Positions 55,580-64,000 of a DNA stretch of 64,000 bases are shown here, in pieces. The DNA is from Phytophthora sp. 'mugwort' (Eukaryota; Oomycota; Peronosporomycetes; Peronosporales; Peronosporaceae). The position numbers and the translations under genes were made by a program. Every line of letters begins with the position of its first letter. Position 1 is the stretch's first letter. The DNA lies in the NCBI GenBank assembly GCA_033558025.1, contig JAUCEF010000005.1:7812001-7876000 (forward strand). Direction: 5' to 3'. Below the pieces are notes generated by a model. The model made no database searches and was not told where the DNA came from. It worked only from the letters and a program-made list of their open reading frames with translations.

Positions 55580-56662
55580 CTATAGCTGCGGGTAGACAGA
55601 CTTGGGGCCAATGACGCCACACGTGCCGGTGCTGCCGGAGCCCGCGCCGCGTTTGAGTCGGATGTAGCCAGCCTCGCCCCATTGGGTGCTCCACGAGTTC
55701 TTGAGCTTGAAGTAGGACGACGTGTAGCCCACGGCGAGCACGGCATGATCCAGAACGTTCGTCGTGCAGGAAGACACCACGCCGCCCTTGTACTGCTTCC
55801 AAGTTGGGTTGCCGGCAGCGACGCCTACGGCCACGGGTCGGCCGTTGATGGCTTGAACCAATCCGGCGTCAGTCTGAGGAACCGATACAACCTTGCGGAT
55901 AGTCACAGCTTCAGGGGTGCAAGACGACTGGCATGTGTCGCGGTCGCCCGTGTCTCCCGATACGTACGGGTAGGATTCCTCAGTGCAGACACCACCGGCG
56001 CTTTGGATGAAGGTCAGCGCATCGCCAGGGAAGCCGCCCTCGCAAGCGTACGACGCCTTGTCACAGTCCACCACTTGCTGCTCCGAAAGTGGCGTGAGTG
56101 GCTGGCCAGCGATGCACACAGCGCTTTCAAGAGCAGCCACAGCCGCGAACGCCCAGCATGAACCGCATTGGCCTTGGTTCTTGACATCAACAACGCATCC
56201 CGACGTGGTCCAGTCCTTGGTAGCGCTGAGAGGGCTCGTCAAGTTGAGAGGCACTTCGGCAGCCACCGAAGCGTCTGCAAGAAGACCCGATCCGCGTTGG
56301 TATGACTCACCGACGAACTTGGTGAACTCGTCGTCCGTCATCAGCGTAAACGGCGTGTCAGTCGAAAAGACAGCCTCCGGATTTGACGCTTGGGCCTCTT
56401 CAATCAGCAGTTTGGTCAGGAAGAAACGACGCAGTTCCTCATCTCCAGTAGCACCCAAACGGTTTGGGGACACTGGAGCTGGGACAAAGCCGTGGTTCTC
56501 TGCAAACTGACCAGCATCACTTTGCTTCCACTCAGTCAGCTCCGACTCGAGGTTTGCCTTCTCTCGAAGGAACTGGTCCATACGGTCCGTCGGGACCACA
56601 GGCACTGCAGCGTCCGCTGAGGCCACGAAAGAAGCGAGCGTGAGCAGGAGAGCGAGCTTCAT
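55580..56662 (-). CDS. secreted papain-family (C1A) cysteine protease, copy B
   Basis: A single exon of 360 residues from the Met at 56662, which opens a signal peptide (MKLALLLTLASFVASADA). A prodomain of about 125 residues includes FTLMTDDEFTKF, like the end of papain propeptides. The mature enzyme shows the oxyanion Gln 163 and catalytic Cys 169 ([10 protein letters not shown]), CEGGFPGDA, His 306 (LDHAVLAVGY) and Asn 322 (LKNSWSTQWGE). All catalytic residues are intact. It should cleave proteins outside the cell or in a vacuole; a host-targeting role is only a guess. The protein is identical to that of copy C. A core promoter motif lies 28 bases upstream of the ATG. Confidence 0.95.
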   Translation of the reverse strand: MKLALLLTLASFVASADAAVPVVPTDRMDQFLREKANLESELTEWKQSDAGQFAENHGFVPAPVSPNRLGATGDEELRRFFLTKLLIEEAQASNPEAVFSTDTPFTLMTDDEFTKFVGESYQRGSGLLADASVAAEVPLNLTSPLSATKDWTTSGCVVDVKNQGQCGSCWAFAAVAALESAVCIAGQPLTPLSEQQVVDCDKASYACEGGFPGDALTFIQSAGGVCTEESYPYVSGDTGDRDTCQSSCTPEAVTIRKVVSVPQTDAGLVQAINGRPVAVGVAAGNPTWKQYKGGVVSSCTTNVLDHAVLAVGYTSSYFKLKNSWSTQWGEAGYIRLKRGAGSGSTGTCGVIGPKSVYPQL

Positions 56663-56689
56663 CGTTTCGGGGCGTGTTGCTGGTAAGGA

Positions 56690-56706
56690 GCAAATTTGCA
56701 AATGAG
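56690..56706 (-). promoter_or_regulatory. oomycete Inr/FPR core promoter of protease B
   Basis: CTCATTTGCAAATTTGC: the initiator TCATTTG followed directly by the AATTTGC flanking element, 28 bases from the ATG at 56662. Confidence 0.7.
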
Positions 56707-57013
56707 GTGGAGTTCAGCCTACAATTTGCGCGCAACCAAGGGGGCTCATACTGGACTGCGACTTCAACGGAGATCGCAATGCGATCATGTTAGACAAACA
56801 GCACCAGAATGTCAACCGCGTCAGCAGCGTAGACGGATATTCAGGCTATAGTCCCCGCTTGTTATCAGTTTGTGACAGCCGTTGCAGTCTGGAATCCAAA
56901 AAAGCCAGAAACGTGATCAGTGATCATGATCACAAATACTGGAGACAATACACAAGCAGGACCGGTCTCAAGGGGCTCATCGATCACTAAAGTTGGACGG
57001 GGATTCAACGAAG

Positions 57014-57468
57014 TCGATTGATAGGAATGCCTTTATGCAGGAGACACTCATCCTGGTCTCTGTTGACTATACTGGTGGGTGCTCGGTGAGGGAAGCGATG
57101 GCCAAACAGTGAAGCGGAAGTAAACGAGGACGACAAATCTCAATGAATGTGTTAAACACACCGACCGTAAATTAGAACAAGCACTTCGACGAAGGAATGC
57201 TGTTCGTAGACAGTTTTAACACTTTAAACCGCGGATGACACGCACCTACGATCTGAAGGTAGGCTGAGAAGAGGTCTGCCCTGATTAGGTTGTGTCTTGA
57301 CTAACGTGTTATTGGATATTGCTTCTCCTCTAGAAGCTCGATGTGAATAAACCTTCCACACGGACAAGAGCGGCTCGTACCCCCCCCCCCCCCCCCCCCC
57401 GCCTCTCCCCCGCCCTGTCGGATCGGTATTTACACGTTTACACGCGTACGTGCTTCTTGGACCGAAGC
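57014..57468. other. protease flank remnant and 21-base poly-C tract
   Basis: To about 57110 it is similar to the flank of copy A. A run of 21 Cs lies at 57380-57400. No gene is seen. Confidence 0.6.
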
Positions 57469-58450
57469 GAACAGCAATGTAATTGTCGGATACTTCGCGT
57501 GCAATCGGTCCGGTAAAAATTGTAACTTCGCACGCGAGGTCAATTAAACAGGAATGATAGCAACTCTGTGTCCTGTTAGGTAATTATTTTACTAATGCCG
57601 TTCCCTGCAAGGATTTTTCAGTAGAAACTCGTGTTACGTCTTCTACAAGTGCATGTTCTAATAGCGTATCTTAACGTTTGGGTTTTACGAAGTGTATGGA
57701 CTATTAAAGTACAGATGGTGCAGTACTGGTAAAGTCAGAAATCACAATACGGCAAAGTTTGACACGCACCATTTATTTTGTTGGTTTTGTTATATTACCC
57801 CGCGGATTTTTCAGTGTGGTACAGCATTTCTTAACACAAAGTCCTTCCTTTTGTTTTTGTAACCTAGTCGACGCAAGCAACATAGCTGTGTGTTGTAGTT
57901 GTGATTTTCTAACGAATACGTTTTGTAAGGTTGACAGTACCTCAAAGTTGAAAAGCAATCTCGAATACTGGAAAATGTACGGTATCCGATATTCCGGGTA
58001 GGGGTATTTTTGATAAAGTAAGTAATGTAAATTCGAGTTTTTTTTACTATTTGGAATCGCACGCCTTCGAAGAAAACACTGATCCAGATTCGCTCTGGTT
58101 AACATGTTATCAAATACGACGGCTACAATTTGAGTAGTAGTTGTGCCTCTGCCTGAAGAAACGGATCTGAAGGGCGATTTGGCTCTGTGCTTGCGTCATT
58201 TGAGGTCAAGCTCGGCATTAATCCTCGCTTGTTGAGGATCGAAGCCAGGCGTGCTCGGTTCATGACAAACCTGTCCAACAATGCATGGCGTGCTTTCTGT
58301 AACAACAGCAACCAGCCTCTTTGTTTCCTATACTCAGCTTTTGCTGTCGTGGAGGAGAGCCCGGTAACAGTCCGCTTCGAATCGAAAAAAAAAAATCGAA
58401 GCTGACACGGCAGAGAAATTCCAAGAGAAATAATCATGATATTTCGTGAT
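57469..58450 (+). pseudogene. decayed inverted copy of the IQ/zinc-finger gene's 3' part
   Basis: The part at 57477-57562 matches the zinc-finger exon of the minus-strand gene at 61518-61600, with GYFACNRSG kept and the second zinc Cys lost. The part at 58210-58440 matches its next exon (CSVHDKPVQ, CFL, PASLF, PLRIE, ADTAEKFQE). About 600 bases of unrelated AT-rich DNA separate them, and stops and indels are frequent. Confidence 0.75.
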
Positions 58451-58470
58451 GATGGCGATTCTGCAGTGGA

Positions 58471-58486
58471 GGGGGGGGGGGGGGGG
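58471..58486. repeat. 16-base poly-G tract
   Basis: A homopolymer of 16 Gs follows directly after the zinc-finger pseudogene. Confidence 0.9.
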
Positions 58487-58946
58487 TCCATCACGACGCT
58501 ACCATTGCGAAGTCAGCGAGAAAGGCACATACCCGGACCAGCTTTCGTCCGTTCGTACTCAAGGATGAAAGCCAAGTGATTAGCAATACGTCGTCATGCA
58601 GAAGGGGCATCATAGTATGAATTCATATTATTCATACATGAATCATACTTCCTCAAAAATTTGTATTGTCGCCCAAGCACACTACGTGATGGTAACTTTT
58701 GTTACGGCTACTTCTAGATATGATCGGGGGGGTTAACGTTTGTTGAGCTTTTGAAGTATAATAGTTTTGTCATCGTTTAACCGTGCCTTCTCCTTTTATC
58801 GGCCATCGCTTCCCTCCCTCCTCAAGCACCTACCAGCTGCTGGTCCAGCATACTCAACACAGAGACCAGGATGAGACTCATCATGAGTGTCTATGCAGGA
58901 TTTCTGCATAATGGCTAGCTTAAGGGTTCCCATCGAATGATGCCTC
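58487..58946. other. diverged 5' flank of protease C
   Basis: From about 58800 it is recognisably related (inverted) to the flanks of copies A and B, for example CTCATCCTGGTCTCTGT. Nothing else is visible. Confidence 0.5.
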
Positions 58947-59253
58947 CTTCGTTGAATCCCCGTCCAGCTTTAGTGATCGATGAGCCCCTTGAGACCGGTC
59001 CTGCTTGTGTATTGTCTCCAGTATTTGTGATCATGATCACTGATCACGTTTCTGGCTTTTTTGGATTCCAGACTGCAACGGCTGTCACAAACTGATAACA
59101 AGCGGGGACTATAGCCTGAATATCCGTCTACGCTGCTGACGCGGTTGACATTCTGGTGCTGTTTGTCTAACATGATCGCATTGCGATCTCCGTTGAAGTC
59201 GCAGTCCAGTATGAGCCCCCTTGGTTGCGCGCAAATTGTAGGCTGAACTCCAC

Positions 59254-59270
59254 CTCATTTGCAAATTTGC
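59254..59270 (+). promoter_or_regulatory. oomycete Inr/FPR core promoter of protease C
   Basis: CTCATTTGCAAATTTGC ends 28 bases before the ATG at 59298, the same spacing as in copies A and B. Confidence 0.7.
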
Positions 59271-59297
59271 TCCTTACCAGCAACACGCCCCGAAACG

Positions 59298-60380
59298 ATG
59301 AAGCTCGCTCTCCTGCTCACGCTCGCTTCTTTCGTGGCCTCAGCGGACGCTGCAGTGCCTGTGGTCCCGACGGACCGTATGGACCAGTTCCTTCGAGAGA
59401 AGGCAAACCTCGAGTCGGAGCTGACTGAGTGGAAGCAAAGTGATGCTGGTCAGTTTGCAGAGAACCACGGCTTTGTCCCAGCTCCAGTGTCCCCAAACCG
59501 TTTGGGTGCTACTGGAGATGAGGAACTGCGTCGTTTCTTCCTGACCAAACTGCTGATTGAAGAGGCCCAAGCGTCAAATCCGGAGGCTGTCTTTTCGACT
59601 GACACGCCGTTTACGCTGATGACGGACGACGAGTTCACCAAGTTCGTCGGTGAGTCATACCAACGCGGATCGGGTCTTCTTGCAGACGCTTCGGTGGCTG
59701 CCGAAGTGCCTCTCAACTTGACGAGCCCTCTCAGCGCTACCAAGGACTGGACCACGTCGGGATGCGTTGTTGATGTCAAGAACCAAGGCCAATGCGGTTC
59801 ATGCTGGGCGTTCGCGGCTGTGGCTGCTCTTGAAAGCGCTGTGTGCATCGCTGGCCAGCCACTCACGCCACTTTCGGAGCAGCAAGTGGTGGACTGTGAC
59901 AAGGCGTCGTACGCTTGCGAGGGCGGCTTCCCTGGCGATGCGCTGACCTTCATCCAAAGCGCCGGTGGTGTCTGCACTGAGGAATCCTACCCGTACGTAT
60001 CGGGAGACACGGGCGACCGCGACACATGCCAGTCGTCTTGCACCCCTGAAGCTGTGACTATCCGCAAGGTTGTATCGGTTCCTCAGACTGACGCCGGATT
60101 GGTTCAAGCCATCAACGGCCGACCCGTGGCCGTAGGCGTCGCTGCCGGCAACCCAACTTGGAAGCAGTACAAGGGCGGCGTGGTGTCTTCCTGCACGACG
60201 AACGTTCTGGATCATGCCGTGCTCGCCGTGGGCTACACGTCGTCCTACTTCAAGCTCAAGAACTCGTGGAGCACCCAATGGGGCGAGGCTGGCTACATCC
60301 GACTCAAACGCGGCGCGGGCTCCGGCAGCACCGGCACGTGTGGCGTCATTGGCCCCAAGTCTGTCTACCCGCAGCTGTAG
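59298..60380 (+). CDS. secreted papain-family (C1A) cysteine protease, copy C
   Basis: A 360-residue protein identical to copy B: signal peptide (1-18), prodomain, Gln 163, Cys 169, His 306 and Asn 322. The stop is TAG after SVYPQL. The 3' flank (GATGTTGGCACCCTA onwards) resembles copy A, not copy B, so the conversion or duplication that made B and C alike stops at the stop codon. Its downstream neighbour is the IQ/zinc-finger gene, tail-to-tail, 179 bases away. Confidence 0.95.
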   Translation: MKLALLLTLASFVASADAAVPVVPTDRMDQFLREKANLESELTEWKQSDAGQFAENHGFVPAPVSPNRLGATGDEELRRFFLTKLLIEEAQASNPEAVFSTDTPFTLMTDDEFTKFVGESYQRGSGLLADASVAAEVPLNLTSPLSATKDWTTSGCVVDVKNQGQCGSCWAFAAVAALESAVCIAGQPLTPLSEQQVVDCDKASYACEGGFPGDALTFIQSAGGVCTEESYPYVSGDTGDRDTCQSSCTPEAVTIRKVVSVPQTDAGLVQAINGRPVAVGVAAGNPTWKQYKGGVVSSCTTNVLDHAVLAVGYTSSYFKLKNSWSTQWGEAGYIRLKRGAGSGSTGTCGVIGPKSVYPQL

Positions 60381-60559
60381 ATGTTGGCACCCTAGTCTGA
60401 TCTACTTCAGCTTTAACTTGAAGTTTGTAACAGCTAAAACAATCATTCTTGTTTGATTTTTCTTCTTTTCTACTCTTGGATTTTAGTACTGGTATTTGAA
60501 TCTGAAAATAGTTGGTATTTTATCCGAAAATAGCTGATTCCCATTAAGAAAAAAATACA

Positions 60560-63500
60560 TTAATTGTTCAACCGACTAATACGTTTATCTCCACTATCCG
60601 TAGGGACGCAAAACAGATTGCGCGGAAGTACGTTGCCCCTTTCGCTTGATAAAGATGAGGACGTATCGCCAATCACCTGGCTTTCATCCTTAACTTCGGA
60701 GCAGTATTTTCGATAGAATACGTTCTTGGAGCAGTAGTGAATCGATGCTGAACCTACGACCTGGCTCAGCAGAGCAAAGACTAGCCCTCGATCCTCGTCT
60801 GCCACAACTTCGTGCTCGGCTCCGTCTTGGCCGCTATCACTCGATTCCGATTGTTTCCGGTGGGCGAACACATGTCCAAAGATCCAGGCTTCACCAACTG
60901 CATCGCGACAAATCGTAGTGATCTTGAGGTACAAAACGGACGAAAACTGGTCCGAGACCGTGAATATCTCTCTACCTTTGCACTTTGGTGGCGTCGTCAG
61001 CGAAAACACGCCACAAATGTTCACTGCGGGACAAAACTCATCGTCATCATCGCGAAAGATCATGAAGTCTTCCTCTTGGAATCTTTCTGGTGCAGTGTCA
61101 GCTTCGATCCGAAGCGGATTGTTACCGGATTCTGCTCTACGAACAGCAAAAGCTGAGTAGAGGCGAAACGGGGAGGCTGGTCGTTGTTGCTGCAAAAAGC
61201 ACGCCGTGCACAGCTGGACAGGCTTGTCATGAACCGAGCACATGTCTGGATTCGTGAGCGCAGTTGGAGCAATGCCGAGCTTTGACTCTAGATTACGGCA
61301 TACGACGTAAGGACCGAGCCAAATTGCCCTTCGGGTCAGAGAGAATCGCTTCATGCGACTCGTTTCTTCAGGCAGACTTGCCATGGGTGATCGAGTGACA
61401 CAAGCAGTATTCAAGTCGTAGTCTTCGTCTTTGGTGCCATGTACATGCACGTAATGCCTACACCAGAGTAAACATTAATAAACATATACTAAGTAGGAAG
61501 CAAAACTGCTGTCAAACCTGTTTAAATCACGTCGTATGCGGAATTGTTTTTCACATCCAGACCGATTGCACGCGAAATACCCGACCATTACTTTGTTGTC
61601 TGCTTCGGTCCAAGGAGCACTTTGTGGCCAGTACGAGTGTAAATACTGATCCACTAAGGGATTGCCTCTTGCGAGTCGCCCTCGTCCCTCATGTGTCTTC
61701 GATTGGTGCAGTCTTGCCATCTTCCTTGATCTAATACATTCAACGAGGTCGAAATAGTTAATTGCTACTCAGTTAAACCACGCGAGCACAATTACATACG
61801 AGAAGCATTTGCCACACGCTGGATGACCACACACGAAAGCATGCGCGCGGCGAGAAGCAATATGGAGGATTTGCTCACGTCGAGCCTCTCGAGGGAGGGT
61901 CTACATGTGCATCCAATAATAATGTGTTAGTCAAGACACACATGAAGGCAGCGTTTTTCTCGGCGTACCTTTAGTTCGTAGATGAGACGATGCATGTCCT
62001 GTGCATTTGTTGGCGTTGGGACTTCCCGGAACAGCATCATTTCGTCTACTGTCGCCGCCCTGTCGTGTTGAAGTGTTTGTTCTCGAAGCACTGGTGTCGT
62101 TTCCGGTCGAGTGGAGCTTTCGGCAAGTTCCTCTTCATCTGAACTGTTACTGTCGTTACATACAATAGTTTTTGAGTCGTACTGAAATCCGAGCTTAACC
62201 ATTCGTCCTTCAATTGCATGAGCTCTCTCCGGCATGGGCTGAATCACTTCATCATGTGTGCTTTTAACGCAATTCATGCCAAATTCCGAATAAAGCATTT
62301 CCATCAATGAAGCGCTTGGCAGCGGCTTGATTGTTGTCCTTGGGTTCAGCTTCTTGGAGCGTGTGCCATATCGAATGTGGCTCACGACTTGGAGCCACTT
62401 CAGCTTCAGCAGCGTAGAGTTTATGAATACAAAATTAACGAAGTCACGATGATCGAGCAACAGATTTCGACCTTCCCTGCAGTCACGCAACCGGTCCGCG
62501 ATAGAATCCACAGTCGGCAAGGCTTTTTCATTCTCATTTCCTCTCTTTGCTGCGTCTATCAATGGTTCTGCACATAATCCGTCTTTTTGCTGGTGGCTGG
62601 ATTCGACCTCACGTCGAAGACGATCGATAGCCGTCTGGATGAGCACGCCCACATTTCTCTTAGAATTTATCTTGGTGAAAACATTTGGAATGAGGTGAAG
62701 GCGCCCAGCGTTGACACGGCGTTCGCCGCTTTCTTCAAGTCGTCCATAAGAATTCCGCAGAGTCTACAGCAGTCCCAGCCAAATTTTAGAAAAGCACATA
62801 ATCATTCACGTTTAGTACGGATCACCATTACCTTTGTGTAGTCGACGTCGAAACTGGCAGTTCGTTCTCCATTCGGTTCCTTCTCCTTGTGAATTCCAAT
62901 TATCTTTGCTCTGCGAATGATTTTTTTGCCTTCCATCTTCCCGATCACGTCAACTATGCTACCAACGGGGAAAATTCCCTTGGAAATGGGCATCGACTTC
63001 GCCAGTGGGTCTCGTATTATCTTGATGTGTTGCCGCAGTTCTTTCATCGCGATTTCCGCTTCTTTCGCCTCTCGACGAACTTCCTCCACCTTCAGCCACT
63101 CTCGTTCTTCTTTCAGCTGTCTGGCATATTGCTCTTCTTTCGCTTGACTCCAGCCACGCAATCCATCGCGGTCTTTAATTAAGTCCAGGATGTACTGGTA
63201 CTGGTATGCGTGCCCTCGGTTAGCCACAGGTCCATTGGCAAAGGGACGCATGTGCTGTCTTTTATCCATATGATAGGCAAAAGAGGGGAGAACAAAACCG
63301 TAGCGTTGGTGGCCCACCATCATACTGTCACTGAGCTGTCCATTAGATTCCATAGACGTTATTCCCAGCCACTCCCAGCGCTTCAGCATGCCAGCCCAGC
63401 GCTCATTTGCCGTCAATCGTCCAAGATATCCTCTGAAAACACGCTGTATCGTCAAGGCACCGAAGCGATTTCGTATTATCCGACTAGGATACGAATACGA

Positions 63501-64000
63501 TCTCGATGACTGCCATTCAATGATAACCTTACCATACTTGAAGCCAGTGCGTGGATTGATAAAACTTGTGACAAAATGAATACCAGGATCTCCAAACCAC
63601 ATTCGTCGTGTCAGCCACCCACGGATTTGCGTCTGGATCATCTGAGCACTGCTGTAACGTTTCTTAATCTCCATGTAGCGATGATATTGCCTCCACTGTC
63701 GCTGGATTTTCATCGTTCCCAACAAACTACGAAGACGCTCCGCCACCTCTTGCTCGTGCATTTCTTGACGCTGTTTCCATCGTGTAATATGGGCACGAAG
63801 TACCCGACGTGCACGAAGCCGCCGAAAAGTGTTCATTTGTTTCTCCATCTCTGCGAAGTTTACATGGGCTTGGCGTTGTAAAGCTTGCATGTATTTGATT
63901 TCTTCTCGGAATGCTCTGGTCAGAAGACGTTCCCGATACCATCGATAGTTGCGTTGTACGCGGATGGCAGCACAAAGTTCGCGGAAATGTTTCCTCGCTA
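60560..64000 (-). CDS. IQ-motif and C2H2 zinc-finger protein, 5' end outside the window
   Basis: Exons on the minus strand are 64000-62832 (partial), 62763-61969, 61900-61800, 61730-61518 and 61457-60560. All borders are GT-AG, all phases agree, and the visible part is about 1,057 residues. The first exon is basic and helical with about four IQ-like motifs (IRVQRNYRWYRER, MKIQRQWRQYHRY, MIQTQIRGWLTRR, LTIQRVFRGYLGR), which bind calmodulin or myosin-type light chains. Then come a coiled-coil-like region and an SH3/Tudor-like IVDVIGKMEGK strand. Two zinc fingers follow, each split by an intron: CGHPAC-x12-H-x4-H and CNRSGC-x12-H-x4-H. The last exon has a Cys cluster (CSVHDKPVQLCTAC). Exon 61900-61800 has no possible start codon, so the fingers must be joined to an upstream exon. 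I do not know the function. Confidence 0.7.

Larger units (their letters stand above)
55580..57013 (-). repeat. left arm of 1,434-bp inverted repeat (protease B)
   Basis: It pairs with 58947-60380. The arms include the complete gene and about 350 bases of 5' flank; I saw only two differences (a base in the penultimate codon and one in the outer flank). Outside, similarity falls abruptly. Confidence 0.9.
58947..60380 (+). repeat. right arm of 1,434-bp inverted repeat (protease C)
   Basis: Pairs with 55580-57013 and has the same length. The spacer between the arms is 1,933 bases. Confidence 0.9.

Noticed and set aside
34..64000. CRISPR arrays, rRNA genes, bacterial operons
   Set aside because: Tandem repeats here have no unique spacers of constant size, no rRNA segments were recognised, and the genes have spliceosomal introns.

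Overview
The window looks like nuclear DNA of an oomycete, probably of the Phytophthora/Peronosporales type; no species is claimed. The clues are compact genes with GT-AG introns of about 60-80 bases, an oomycete-style initiator plus flanking promoter element (CTCATTTGCAAATTTGC) upstream of secreted cysteine protease genes, a flagellar SPEF1-type gene, and a typical oomycete transposon load: Crypton tyrosine recombinases, Mutator-like elements with Ulp1 proteases, PIF/Harbinger elements with Myb/NAM-like partner genes, a Tc1 element and Ty1/copia remains.

Region 1 (1-13.1 kb) is gene-dense. It holds a two-exon stand-alone dihydrofolate reductase (820-1457), a seven-exon NSUN2/Trm4-type RNA m5C methyltransferase with an added CCHC zinc knuckle (2165-4676), a PAP2-type membrane phosphatase (4706-5872, minus), a probable pseudophosphatase of the dual-specificity fold (6627-7623), a small basic unknown protein (7751-8358, minus), a SPEF1/CLAMP-like protein (9295-10982) and a secreted multicopper oxidase (11359-13059, minus).

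Region 2 (13.8-34.2 kb) is almost entirely transposon debris. In order it holds a Harbinger element with TIRs and a TTA target duplication (13807-16211), two head-to-head relics of one DDE-like family (16.6-19.9 kb), a Ty1/copia relic (21.2-23.1 kb), a Crypton copy (23.9-26.1 kb), a MULE with an Ulp1 domain (27.0-30.4 kb), a dispersed repeat, and a second Harbinger element (31.9-34.2 kb).

Region 3 (34.6-40.9 kb) is host DNA. It has a decayed and an intact short-chain dehydrogenase, a secreted trypsin-like serine protease, and an MLO-like membrane protein ending in EF-hands.

Region 4 (41-60.5 kb) mixes three paralogues of a secreted papain-family protease with transposons. Copy A is broken by a Harbinger element, which is itself interrupted by a 1,525-bp Tc1 element with 242-bp inverted repeats. 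Copies B and C are intact and form a near-perfect 1,434-bp inverted repeat around a 1.9-kb spacer. A second Crypton copy (48.2-50.3 kb) lies inverted to the first. Further Ulp1, gypsy and Crypton fragments and two related minisatellites fill the rest.

Region 5 (60.6-64 kb) is the 3' part of a large minus-strand gene that, by my splice model, joins several IQ motifs to two C2H2 zinc fingers. It runs off the window. A decayed inverted copy of its zinc-finger end lies in the protease spacer. All splice models are hand-made from consensus sites and reading-frame continuity; RNA evidence would decide them.
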